Notes under the pieces: model-generated
What the model was told of the DNA's origin: nothing
The model's database searches: none
What the model saw: the letters and a program-made list of their open reading frames with translations, nothing else
Position numbers and translations under genes: made by a program
Shown here: in pieces, positions 27,413-35,313 of the stretch
Position numbering within the stretch: position 1 is the first letter of the stretch
How the letters are laid out: the number at the start of each line of letters is the position of its first letter
From: Clostridiales bacterium
GTDB lineage: Bacteria > Bacillota > Desulfotomaculia > Desulfotomaculales > VENG01
NCBI GenBank assembly: GCA_016278505.1
Contig: JADQBQ010000004.1
Span: 1 to 64,000, forward strand
Length of the DNA: 64,000 bases
Direction of reading: 5' to 3'

Positions 27413-28663
27413 ATGAAATTAGACGACTTGAAACAGGTGTTTAATGAGAAACTTATTAATTGGTTTCCCGTGGTAGCCGATGACGATAAAACATATGTAA
27501 ATAACGTATTAACTTATACTAACATCCTACGTCTTCGTTTAATTGCTTGGATGCTAATAATTTTCATGACAGTCCTGATTTGTATTCACTTAATTTATAT
27601 TGATAAAGTGCAGCTGGAAAGTGTAATTAAAATAGCTCCGCTCATAATGGCCTTAAGAATAATATTTATAGGAGTTGCCGCTATTTTTTTAGTTGTTACT
27701 GGCAAGTTAAGCTTCCCAGGATCGATTACGCGCAATCACCAATTATATGAGTCGGCATTTATAATGTTCAATCTTATAGGTTTTGCTATTTTATCCGGCC
27801 TAACTCAATCACTGGGACCAGGCATAACATCAGCTTATTTAATAGCGGTATTAGTCTCAGCAACCTTTCTGTACCTTGATTGGAAGAAAAGTATTTTAAT
27901 TTACACCACTGCCTGGACAGTATTGACAGTGATGATATGGACTTTTCAACCCGATTGGATTGTTGCCTTTTCCGGTTTCTTGAATGGTACTTTTATAACA
28001 ATACTGGCCATTAGCATTTCCAGATTTATTTACGCGAATCGAGTCCAAGATTTCATGAGTAAACGATTAATTGAGAAGCAAAAAGAAAATCTGGCCTCAA
28101 CTAATAAAATACTTGAAAAAATGTCGTACCTTGACGGGCTCACCAATATAACTAACAGGCGCTTCTTTGATGAATTTTTAGCACGGGAATTGAAACGGGC
28201 CGCCAGGGAAAGCTTTTCAATATCGCTGGTAATGCTGGACATTGATAAATTCAAACAATACAATGATACATTTGGTCACCAGGCCGGGGATAATGTACTT
28301 GTTCAGGTTGCCGAGGTCCTTAGTAAAAGCATCAAAAGACCTGGAGATATAGCCGCTCGTTACGGCGGTGAAGAATTTGCGATTGTTCTTACTAATACCG
28401 ACCTCGAAGGTGCAAATTGTGTAGCTGAATCTGTACGCAAATCGATAGAAAACCTAAACATTGAAAACCCTCACTCACCAACGAATAAGCTAACTGTCAG
28501 CTGCGGCCTTGCTTGCATGCAGCCCAACAACGACCAGGAATCTCCCACTATAATTATCGCTTCTGCGGATAAAGCCCTTTACGAGGCCAAAAAAGCAGGG
28601 GGAAATAAATGTATATGGGCCAAATCACAGAATGGCCGACGCATTTTAGTGAATGTAAAATAA
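27413..28663 (+). CDS. Membrane-bound diguanylate cyclase (GGDEF)
   Basis: Makes the second messenger c-di-GMP. 416 residues. About six membrane helices between residues 40 and 206 form an input domain that I cannot assign to a named MASE type. A short coiled coil (214-238) links it to the GGDEF domain (240-406). The active site GGEEF is intact at 318-322, and RPGD at 309-312 sits five residues before it, the spacing of an inhibitory I-site, so product inhibition is expected. D276 in MLDIDKF and the FGHQAGD motif are present. Likely single gene; a hairpin terminator follows at 28797. Confidence 0.93.
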   Translation: MKLDDLKQVFNEKLINWFPVVADDDKTYVNNVLTYTNILRLRLIAWMLIIFMTVLICIHLIYIDKVQLESVIKIAPLIMALRIIFIGVAAIFLVVTGKLSFPGSITRNHQLYESAFIMFNLIGFAILSGLTQSLGPGITSAYLIAVLVSATFLYLDWKKSILIYTTAWTVLTVMIWTFQPDWIVAFSGFLNGTFITILAISISRFIYANRVQDFMSKRLIEKQKENLASTNKILEKMSYLDGLTNITNRRFFDEFLARELKRAARESFSISLVMLDIDKFKQYNDTFGHQAGDNVLVQVAEVLSKSIKRPGDIAARYGGEEFAIVLTNTDLEGANCVAESVRKSIENLNIENPHSPTNKLTVSCGLACMQPNNDQESPTIIIASADKALYEAKKAGGNKCIWAKSQNGRRILVNVK

Positions 28664-28796
28664 AAATGGAATTTAATCAACAACCACCCAACTTCCTCCC
28701 AATCCTATCGGTACCGGAGCCCGCTTAAACAGTACCGACCATATCAATTTCCTACCTCCATGCCCTCCGTCATACTTTTTATAATGACACTAAAAT

Positions 28797-28830
28797 AAAA
28801 ATTCGGCACTGCTCTCAGTGCCGAATTTTT
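28797..28830. terminator. Bidirectional terminator
   Basis: Perfect stem AAAAATTCGGCACTG with CAGTGCCGAATTTTT and loop CTCT. It lies between the cyclase gene (plus) and the tRNA-Val gene (minus), with T-runs both ways. Confidence 0.85.
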
Positions 28831-28841
28831 GATACATATGG

Positions 28842-28913
28842 TGGGCGGGAGAAGAATTGAACTTCCGACCTCTTGCGTGTCAAGCAAGCGTTCTCCCACT
28901 GAACTACCCGCCC
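28842..28913 (-). tRNA. tRNA-Val (anticodon GAC)
   Basis: On minus the acceptor GGGCGGG pairs with CCCGCCC. The D-arm GTTC-AGTGGGA-GAAC, anticodon stem CTTGC/GCAAG with loop TTGACAC, and T-arm with TTCAATT are all present. The anticodon is GAC, reading GUC/GUU valine codons. 72 nt without an encoded CCA. Confidence 0.93.
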
Positions 28914-28996
28914 GAATTGTTACGTCCTTTATTATGCAATAAATTCAGGCGGAAGTCAAGTTGAATGTGTCTTCTGTTATCTACTAACCGGGCTTT

Positions 28997-30127
28997 TTAT
29001 TTCCATATTCTCACTGGCCACCAGGGTTTTCGTACGCTTTCCTTGGCCACCAGGTCCGTTCTACCCAATTCTCCTTGATCTGTTGTAAAGATTACTTGTC
29101 CTATAATATCACCTTTTTTAACCGGGGCAGTTAGTTTAGAGGCTATAACCTTCCCCTGTACTTGGGTCGGGTTTTGCGTGTCCATATAGGCGGACACTTC
29201 CTCATTTGCTATTGCAGGTACTCTGGATTTTACACCTTCACTCACCGAAACACCGGGGAAAGCTTGTCCTTTCCGGCAAAGAACGTATAAATCAGTGTTG
29301 TTAAAACCGTAATCTAAAAGCTCAACCGCATCTTCATACCTTTTTGGGCTGTGTAGAATAACTGCAATTAAGCGGCGACCATCCCTGGTGGCGGATGCTA
29401 TATAACACTTCCCTGCTTTAATGGCCGTACCTGTTTTAACCCCGTCTATGCCCGGGTACTCCTCTTGGGTTAATATCCTGTTGGTATTTTTAATTTCTTT
29501 TTCTTTGATTGGCTCGTACCAGGCAACTGTGGTTTCTTTGGTACTTACCAGCCGGTTAAAAGATTCATTTTGAAGAGCATAGCGCGTTATTATAGCCAGG
29601 TCTTGGGCCGTAGAATAATGATTGGGATTACTGTAGCCATTGGTATTGGCAAAACGGGTCTGAAAAGCACCCAAGGCAACTGCCTTTTTATTCATTAAGT
29701 GTATAAATGCGTCGTGACTGAGACCGATATGTTCAGCAATGGCCACGGTGGAATCATTGGCGGAAGAGAGCAACGCAGCTTCCAGGAGGTTACTCAGGGT
29801 AATTTTATCACCGGCCTTAAGGCCGATAGTGGAACCGGTGGATACTGCTCCGGCCTTGCGGCTAACAGTTACTACCTCGCCCAGGTGAGAGTATTCAAGC
29901 GCTATTATGCCGGTCATAATTTTGGTCAGGCTGGCAGGAGAGCGGCGCTTAGAACCATGCTTGTCATACAGCACCTGCCCGCTTGAAACATCCATCAAAA
30001 TAGCAGCGTCAGCTGCTATTTTAGGTGCAGCGTCACTAGAGGCGGGAGAAAATACAGACATTGCCAAGATTAAAGCTAAAAAGATTAGTTTCTCTTTTAC
30101 GAACCGCAAGTTTTTCACGCCTTTCAT
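28997..30127 (-). CDS. D-alanyl-D-alanine carboxypeptidase (DacF/DacB type)
   Basis: Low-molecular-weight penicillin-binding protein that trims the pentapeptide stem of peptidoglycan. 376 residues with a cleaved signal peptide (about 1-33). Catalytic motifs of peptidase S11 are intact: SLTK in SPASLTKIMTG (about residue 66), SANDS as the SxN box (about 126) and KTGTA (about 232). A C-terminal beta domain of PBP5 type (about 280-360) follows, ending in a basic amphipathic stretch. Sporulation-type DacF is possible, since a NodB-like gene lies divergently beside it. The start codon is uncertain: ATG 30127 has a weak ribosome binding site. Confidence 0.92.
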   Translation of the reverse strand: MKGVKNLRFVKEKLIFLALILAMSVFSPASSDAAPKIAADAAILMDVSSGQVLYDKHGSKRRSPASLTKIMTGIIALEYSHLGEVVTVSRKAGAVSTGSTIGLKAGDKITLSNLLEAALLSSANDSTVAIAEHIGLSHDAFIHLMNKKAVALGAFQTRFANTNGYSNPNHYSTAQDLAIITRYALQNESFNRLVSTKETTVAWYEPIKEKEIKNTNRILTQEEYPGIDGVKTGTAIKAGKCYIASATRDGRRLIAVILHSPKRYEDAVELLDYGFNNTDLYVLCRKGQAFPGVSVSEGVKSRVPAIANEEVSAYMDTQNPTQVQGKVIASKLTAPVKKGDIIGQVIFTTDQGELGRTDLVAKESVRKPWWPVRIWK

Positions 30128-30201
30128 GGAATTTTATTCTCACAGACATAACGACACCACCAAGTAAATAACCTTGATTAGGAGAAAATGAAGGAGGTGT
30201 A

Positions 30202-30909
30202 ATGATGCGAGTATTCTATTTTGACCTGGTAAAAATATCGCGTAATTTCCTGGTGTTTTTTTTACTGACCACAACAGCTATATTGTTTTCTATGATAGTG
30301 AGACAAAACGTCCCCAGCACTGCCGGTGCGGCCGGCAGTGTGATAACCAAAGTCCAGACCCAAGAAAAAGTTGCAGCTTTAACATTTGATATAACACTGG
30401 AAACAGATGTAGCAACAATTGTACGGTCTTTAGAGGAAAACCAAATTACCGCTACTTTTTTTCTGGATCCGGATTGGGCCCAAAACAACCAGAAAGCCAT
30501 CCGTCACATGGCATTAAAGGGACATGAAATAGGCGTTTTATTAGATAGCAAGGTAATAATAAATAATTATCCTGAAAACATGGACAAAGCAAAGGAGCTA
30601 TATTCTCTTTGGGCAGGGTCATCCCCCAGGCTGGTGAGGCTTACGGATAACAAACCGGATGCAAAAGGGCCTCAAATTCTTCATTCCCATGGGTTCAAAG
30701 TTATTGACAGCACCGTAAAGATACAAGATATGCCCGGCCAAAATACGGACTGGCTACTGCCCGGCAGCATTTTACACATTATCCCCCAAAGTAGTAGCAG
30801 CACTACACAAAAATTGCTTACCGAAGTTATGTCTGCAGCCAAAGAAGAACATTTTCGCCTAAATACACTTTCCGAATTATTGTCCTATGGGCCGGGTATT
30901 GTAAATTAA
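30202..30909 (+). CDS. Degenerate polysaccharide deacetylase-like (NodB fold) protein
   Basis: A 235-residue exported or membrane-anchored protein, with one helix at about 15-36. The fold follows NodB: AALTFDITLETD, ITATFFLDPDWAQ, MALKGHEIGVLLDSK, then RLVRLTDNK and a late HSHGFKVI. In active enzymes the first motif is TFDDGP and the third is GHExGNHT. Here the second Asp is Ile and the HxxxH metal ligands are lost (GVLLDS), so catalysis is unlikely. Similar inactive homologues occur among sporulation proteins. GGAGGTGTA precedes the ATG. It is divergent from the D,D-carboxypeptidase gene. Confidence 0.75.
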   Translation: MMRVFYFDLVKISRNFLVFFLLTTTAILFSMIVRQNVPSTAGAAGSVITKVQTQEKVAALTFDITLETDVATIVRSLEENQITATFFLDPDWAQNNQKAIRHMALKGHEIGVLLDSKVIINNYPENMDKAKELYSLWAGSSPRLVRLTDNKPDAKGPQILHSHGFKVIDSTVKIQDMPGQNTDWLLPGSILHIIPQSSSSTTQKLLTEVMSAAKEEHFRLNTLSELLSYGPGIVN

Positions 30910-30956
30910 CCTGTTGTTTATTATGCAAAAATATAACGTTTTTCATTCCAGATAAT

Positions 30957-30991
30957 AAATCACCCCTGGCATATACTGCCAGGGGTGATTT
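30957..30991. terminator. Bidirectional terminator
   Basis: AAATCACCCCTGGCA and TGCCAGGGGTGATTT form a perfect 15-bp stem with a five-base loop, between the convergent NodB-like and DedA genes. Confidence 0.88.
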
Positions 30992-30994
30992 ACT

Positions 30995-31612
30995 TTATTC
31001 GTCCTCATCTTTTTTACTACTATGATTACGGCGCCAGAAGTATAACACCAGCACAACGGACAGAATGAAGAAGAATAAGCCCAATAAAACAGAGTAAGAT
31101 TCCAGCTTGCCCCAATTGGCCCCCAATAACAGCCCGGCAGCGAGAAAAGTGGAGCTCCAGAATGCTGTACCAATAAAAGAAAGGACGGCAAAAGTAGTCC
31201 ATGGCATACTTGCCATTCCTGCCACGTAAGCACTTAGCGGCCGAACACCGGAAATAAAACGGCCGAACACCAATACAATAACACACCGGTTGCTGAACCA
31301 CTCTTCTACCTTTTTCAGTTTCTTTTCATTCAAACCACCGTATTTGCCATATTTAACCACAAACGGCCGGCCCAGGCGGGCACCAAAGAAATAGGCTACC
31401 ATCGATCCACACCAGGAAAAACCCAGAGCCGTAGCCCACGTAGGGATAAAGTCCAATACACCGCGCCAAACCATAAAACCCGCGAACCCCAGTGCTATTT
31501 CGCCGGGAAAGGGAAGACCCGTAAATTCCATCAACATTCCGAGCCCGAGCCCAAGATATCCAAAATTGCTGATCAGACCAAGTGCCATGTCTTTAAAGTT
31601 CATATTGTCCAC
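30995..31612 (-). CDS. DedA/VTT family membrane protein (second copy)
   Basis: A 205-residue integral membrane protein of the DedA family, whose members act as lipid (undecaprenyl phosphate or phosphatidylethanolamine) flippases and support membrane potential. Family features: EFTGLPFPGEIALGFAGF with the re-entrant Pro-Gly-Glu, then FGARLGRPFVVKYGKYGGLN, FGRFISGVRPLSAYVAGMASMPW, and FWSSTFLAAGLLLGANWG. The Arg in GRFISGVRP is the conserved functional one. It is 16 bp downstream of another DedA gene and shares about a third of its residues by eye. Confidence 0.9.
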   Translation of the reverse strand: MDNMNFKDMALGLISNFGYLGLGLGMLMEFTGLPFPGEIALGFAGFMVWRGVLDFIPTWATALGFSWCGSMVAYFFGARLGRPFVVKYGKYGGLNEKKLKKVEEWFSNRCVIVLVFGRFISGVRPLSAYVAGMASMPWTTFAVLSFIGTAFWSSTFLAAGLLLGANWGKLESYSVLLGLFFFILSVVLVLYFWRRNHSSKKDEDE

Positions 31613-31628
31613 CTATTAATAGAAAAAG

Positions 31629-32249
31629 TTACTTGTGTCTCCTACGGCGTCTCCACCAATACACTAACACCAGAATAAAACCGACAACAACGACGACGTC
31701 CAGGCGATGGAACCAGGGTTTTAGAGCGTCCCAGTTTTGCCCCATTTTAACCCCAAGATAAACCAGTAAAATTGACCACGGTAACGATCCTAAAAAACTA
31801 TAAATCAAAAACCGCCAGATATTCATACCGGCAATTCCCGCGGGCAAGGAAATAAAAGTACGCACCACCGGCATAAGGCGTGTAAAAAAGACAGTGGCCT
31901 CACCGTAACGGTTAAACCATCTTTCCGCCAGCAAAAAGTGATTATCTGAGATGCCCACGTACCGCCCATACTTTTGTAAAAAGGGGCGGCCGCCCCATAA
32001 ACCCAGATAATAAGAAGCTACTGAGCCGCCAATGCCACCAAGGGTCCCTGCCATTACTGCGCCCCAAAAGGTAAGCCTGCCCGTGGATACCAAATACCCA
32101 CCGAAAGGCAGTATAATTTCACTGGGCAAGGGTATGTTCGCACTCTCTATGGCCATACCAATGGCCAACCCCCAGTAACCCAGGGCCGCAATGAACTCAG
32201 TAATCCGGGCTGCCACTATTTCCATTATAGTTTGAAATAATTCAAACAA
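31629..32249 (-). CDS. DedA/VTT family membrane protein (first copy)
   Basis: A 206-residue DedA protein. Conserved pieces: ESANIPLPSEIILPFGGYLV, GLWGGRPFLQKYGRYVG, FTRLMPVVRTFISLPAGIAGM, and SLPWSILLVYLGVKMGQNW. It ends in a basic YWWRRRRRHK tail at the inner membrane face. It is the first gene of a two-gene operon with the next DedA copy, a tandem duplication by descent or by function. Confidence 0.9.
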   Translation of the reverse strand: MFELFQTIMEIVAARITEFIAALGYWGLAIGMAIESANIPLPSEIILPFGGYLVSTGRLTFWGAVMAGTLGGIGGSVASYYLGLWGGRPFLQKYGRYVGISDNHFLLAERWFNRYGEATVFFTRLMPVVRTFISLPAGIAGMNIWRFLIYSFLGSLPWSILLVYLGVKMGQNWDALKPWFHRLDVVVVVGFILVLVYWWRRRRRHK

Positions 32250-32275
32250 AAAGCTCCCCTACCTCATTAATCAAG

Positions 32276-32308
32276 TAAAACTTCTCCCACCTTTTTATGA
32301 GGGAGAAG
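32276..32308 (-). terminator. Terminator of the SEC-C gene
   Basis: CTTCTCCC (32281-32288) pairs with GGGAGAAG (32301-32308); TTTT follows on the minus strand. Confidence 0.75.
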
Positions 32309-32336
32309 CTGCATAAATGACTATTTTGACCGTTTT

Positions 32337-33551
32337 TTATTTTCGTTTGGAAAGGTAATGGGATAAGAAAGATATGGTATTACTTACTCTACGAATACTG
32401 TCAGACTTGCCACAAGTAGAGTACCGCTCGTCACAATCTTTCAAGTTAAGGATTTTGCGGATAGAACGGCATTTGCCTGAAATAGTGGAAGCTGATATAC
32501 CATATCTCTCAGCCAATGAAATTTGGTTTTCACGATCATCTTTTTCCAGTCTGGACACCGTATATACAATGGCTGCTACCCAAACTTCCGGTTTGCGAAA
32601 GGCCGGCCTCTCTAATGATGTAAAGTCATACCACAAACGCAGTGCATTGCTCACCTGTTGAGAATCATATCTAAATGTATAAAGCTCCTCCGCTACTTCC
32701 CGTGCCACACGCTGATAACGAGCTTCTCTCCAGGGAAAATCCTCAGGCACCTTACAGTGACTGTTAAACTCAATTTCTTGGAATAATTGTTCCGGTCGCC
32801 CTTCTTCACAATCCTCATCAAGCCATTCTAAACCGGAATCTGTAGTAATTTGCATCACAACACTATTCACCACGTGGCTGCGTTCCCTAAGGTAGAACTT
32901 CCAATCCTCCTGGTGATTGCGGTTCTCCCAAAAATGAAAAGCATCGGCGAATAGCTTTTTTAATAAGATACTCCTACAGTTGCTCGGCAAGGCTAAGCCG
33001 CTGGTGGAAAATTCATTTTCGTCTCCAACGGGTAAAATGCGCATGTAAAGAATAAAACCAGGATTAATTTCTTTTACCGCGTTAACATCCGTTACTACCA
33101 ACTGATCACGCAATAGCAAATCTTCTAGAAAAAGTTTTCCGGGATAAACAGCCTTAACTTCATAGAGACTGTTTGCTGCTCGGGACCAACATTCCAAAAG
33201 AAACTTCTCATCGTCACTCAAAGTAGTTAACCTTTTGAATTTATCAATAATCCTATCTCCGTCCGGGAGCCTGAAATCAAATATAAACCATTCAAAACAG
33301 CGTTCCATTAAAAAGTCGTCGTCAAAATCATTTATACTAACGTCAAGGTGCCGAAAGTATAATTCCTGGGCCCGGGAGGCATCTTTAGCAAACTCATACC
33401 TTCCCACATAGTCACCCAACAAACGGCGCAGTTTTTGTCCCACCTTACGCAAACGTACTTGAGTTAAAGAAACAACGTTTGAGGTGCTTCCACAGCACAC
33501 CTCATATTCCACCCCACTGCCACATGGACAGGGCATACTTTTTTTTGCCAA
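32337..33551 (-). CDS. SEC-C motif protein with cyclin/HTH-like C-terminus
   Basis: About 404 residues. The N-terminus carries a SEC-C zinc motif, CPCGSGVEYEVCCG (CxC...CC), known from SecA. The middle (about 30-290) is not recognised and is rich in acidic and aromatic residues. The last 110 residues, KPEVWVAAIVYTVSRL then ISLAERYGISASTISGKCRSI, look like a cyclin-box/TFIIB-type helical repeat with a helix-turn-helix, hinting at nucleic-acid binding. TTG 33551 is preferred because GGGGAGG lies eight bases upstream. Single gene with its own terminator. Function unknown. Confidence 0.65.
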   Translation of the reverse strand: MAKKSMPCPCGSGVEYEVCCGSTSNVVSLTQVRLRKVGQKLRRLLGDYVGRYEFAKDASRAQELYFRHLDVSINDFDDDFLMERCFEWFIFDFRLPDGDRIIDKFKRLTTLSDDEKFLLECWSRAANSLYEVKAVYPGKLFLEDLLLRDQLVVTDVNAVKEINPGFILYMRILPVGDENEFSTSGLALPSNCRSILLKKLFADAFHFWENRNHQEDWKFYLRERSHVVNSVVMQITTDSGLEWLDEDCEEGRPEQLFQEIEFNSHCKVPEDFPWREARYQRVAREVAEELYTFRYDSQQVSNALRLWYDFTSLERPAFRKPEVWVAAIVYTVSRLEKDDRENQISLAERYGISASTISGKCRSIRKILNLKDCDERYSTCGKSDSIRRVSNTISFLSHYLSKRK

Positions 33552-33648
33552 CACCTTCACCTCCCCCACATTGCGGGGATACTATACTATATTATATTAT
33601 TCCACACTGCATATTATTTTCCTGCCCAAACACCTTTCCGTCCAAAGG

Positions 33649-35118
33649 TTACCGTGTGGTTATGCTTACATTGTCCGGAGTGGTGTTAATATTAAGTTTA
33701 AGCAATTTCAATGCTTCAAGGGATATATAACGCACCCCTTCTACTGTCTTTACGGGGTCCTTCAACTCTTTCTCATCCTTATTCAAAATTAATTTGCCAC
33801 TATCGGGATATACTTCCAAAGTATCGCCGAAACCACTAATTCTGATACAGTTAAGATCGAAGAAAACCTCGTATCCAAGTGCTTCCAACGAGAACCTTAA
33901 AGGGATAAATAAAGATTCTGATTTCATCTGCGGCATAGGTCCCATATATTCTACTTCTTGGTTATTAATTCTTACAATTTTATCTTTTAGTGCAAATTCC
34001 AACAGGGGGTTACTTCCTGTCAATACCTGAGCAGCAGCAACAAGCTGCAGCTCAGGGGTAAGCACCCGCCGATCAGGAATCAAACCGGTGCCGTCAAGAT
34101 CGGTGCCCGAAGGTGTATAATACCGGTGGGTAGTAACCTTTAAAGCCCCTTTGTTGGACAGAGGAATAACCGTTTGCATTACTCCTTTGCCGTAAGTTTG
34201 AGTTCCCACCAGTACCGCCCGATCATGATCTCGCATAGCACCGGCCATCACCTCTGCCGCGCTGGCCGAACTTTCATTTACCACAATAGCAGTTTGTACT
34301 GCCGTGGCCGACGGCCGCCCTGAAGTCACGTAAGAGTCGGTATTTCCATCTTTATCAACTATTGATACCACCGCACTGCCGGGAGAAAGAAATTGTGACA
34401 CCATATCTACCGCTGCCTGCAGATACCCTCCGCCATTATTACGTAAATCCAAAACCAGAAATTTTATATCCTCAGCAAGTAAATCACCAAGTGCACTACT
34501 AAACTCGTTAGCGGTTTCCGAGCCAAAGGAACCGACATAAATATAACCGGTTTGATCATCCAGTAAGCTAGAATCCACCGTAGGTATATTTATATGTCCC
34601 CTTACTACGTTAAAGTCCTTTTGCCCTTTGCCTGGCCGGTCTACAGTAATTTTCACCTTAGATCCTTCCGGTCCCCGTATGATCTGCACCACTTCAGCAA
34701 AATTAAGTCCCTTTAAACTGGCATCATCTACAGCTACAATAGTGTCACCGGCCTGAATTCCCGCGTCTTTAGCGGGAGAAGAAGGTATCACCCTAACCAC
34801 TATGGGGTGATAATCACCGGGCCGCAATTCCACCCCGATGCCAAACAAATCATTATCCAGGGCATTGGCAAACTCCTTCAGCTCTTCAGGGCTGAAATAT
34901 TCAGTATAGGGATCCTCCATGGAGCCTAACATACCGTTTATGGCGCCTTGCATCAACTGACCCGGCTCTGGTTGATCAAGATGGTACTGATTCAGGCGGC
35001 CCATCATTTCTTCTAATAAAAGCAAATCCTCAATGGCAGCATCGTCAGCACCTGCAGCCGGCACTCCGGACAGCAGCAGACTAATTAATAAGACAATTAA
35101 TAAAACTCGCCTGAACAA
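33649..35118 (-). CDS. S41 family C-terminal processing protease
   Basis: Exported CtpA-type serine protease, about 490 residues. A signal peptide (RRVLLIVLLISLLLSG) is followed by a PDZ domain (about 85-170: DLFGIGVELRPGDYHPIVV; AGIQAGDTIVAVDD) and the S41 catalytic core, with LVLDLRNNGGG, catalytic Ser in NESSASAAEVMAG and Lys in TYGKGVMQT. A C-terminal copper-amine-oxidase-N type stalk domain (SLFIPLRFSLEALGYEVFFD; VRYISLEALKLL) probably binds the cell wall. TTG 35118 has GGGAG nine bases upstream; a longer ATG frame to 35190 lacks one. It is divergent from polA. Confidence 0.9.
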   Translation of the reverse strand: MFRRVLLIVLLISLLLSGVPAAGADDAAIEDLLLLEEMMGRLNQYHLDQPEPGQLMQGAINGMLGSMEDPYTEYFSPEELKEFANALDNDLFGIGVELRPGDYHPIVVRVIPSSPAKDAGIQAGDTIVAVDDASLKGLNFAEVVQIIRGPEGSKVKITVDRPGKGQKDFNVVRGHINIPTVDSSLLDDQTGYIYVGSFGSETANEFSSALGDLLAEDIKFLVLDLRNNGGGYLQAAVDMVSQFLSPGSAVVSIVDKDGNTDSYVTSGRPSATAVQTAIVVNESSASAAEVMAGAMRDHDRAVLVGTQTYGKGVMQTVIPLSNKGALKVTTHRYYTPSGTDLDGTGLIPDRRVLTPELQLVAAAQVLTGSNPLLEFALKDKIVRINNQEVEYMGPMPQMKSESLFIPLRFSLEALGYEVFFDLNCIRISGFGDTLEVYPDSGKLILNKDEKELKDPVKTVEGVRYISLEALKLLKLNINTTPDNVSITTR

Positions 35119-35215
35119 AATATACCACTCCCAAGTAATTTTTGGAGATTCACGTGAAAAAAATCTCACCAGGATTGAATGAGTTTCCAACCTTTATCCA
35201 ATTTATTCTAGTAGC

Positions 35216-35269
35216 GTGGGTTAAACTCCTGCCGCCATACACAGCTTAATGGCAGGTATTTTAGCCCAC
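35216..35269. other. Hairpin in the ctpA-polA divergent gap
   Basis: GTGGGTTAA...CCTGCC pairs with GGCAGG...TTAGCCCAC (one mismatch). It lies 45 bases upstream of polA and could be part of its leader or an operator. No U-tract. Confidence 0.45.
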
Positions 35270-35313
35270 TGCGGTGAAATACTAGAAAATATCACTCCAG
35301 GAAGGTGCCGGTT

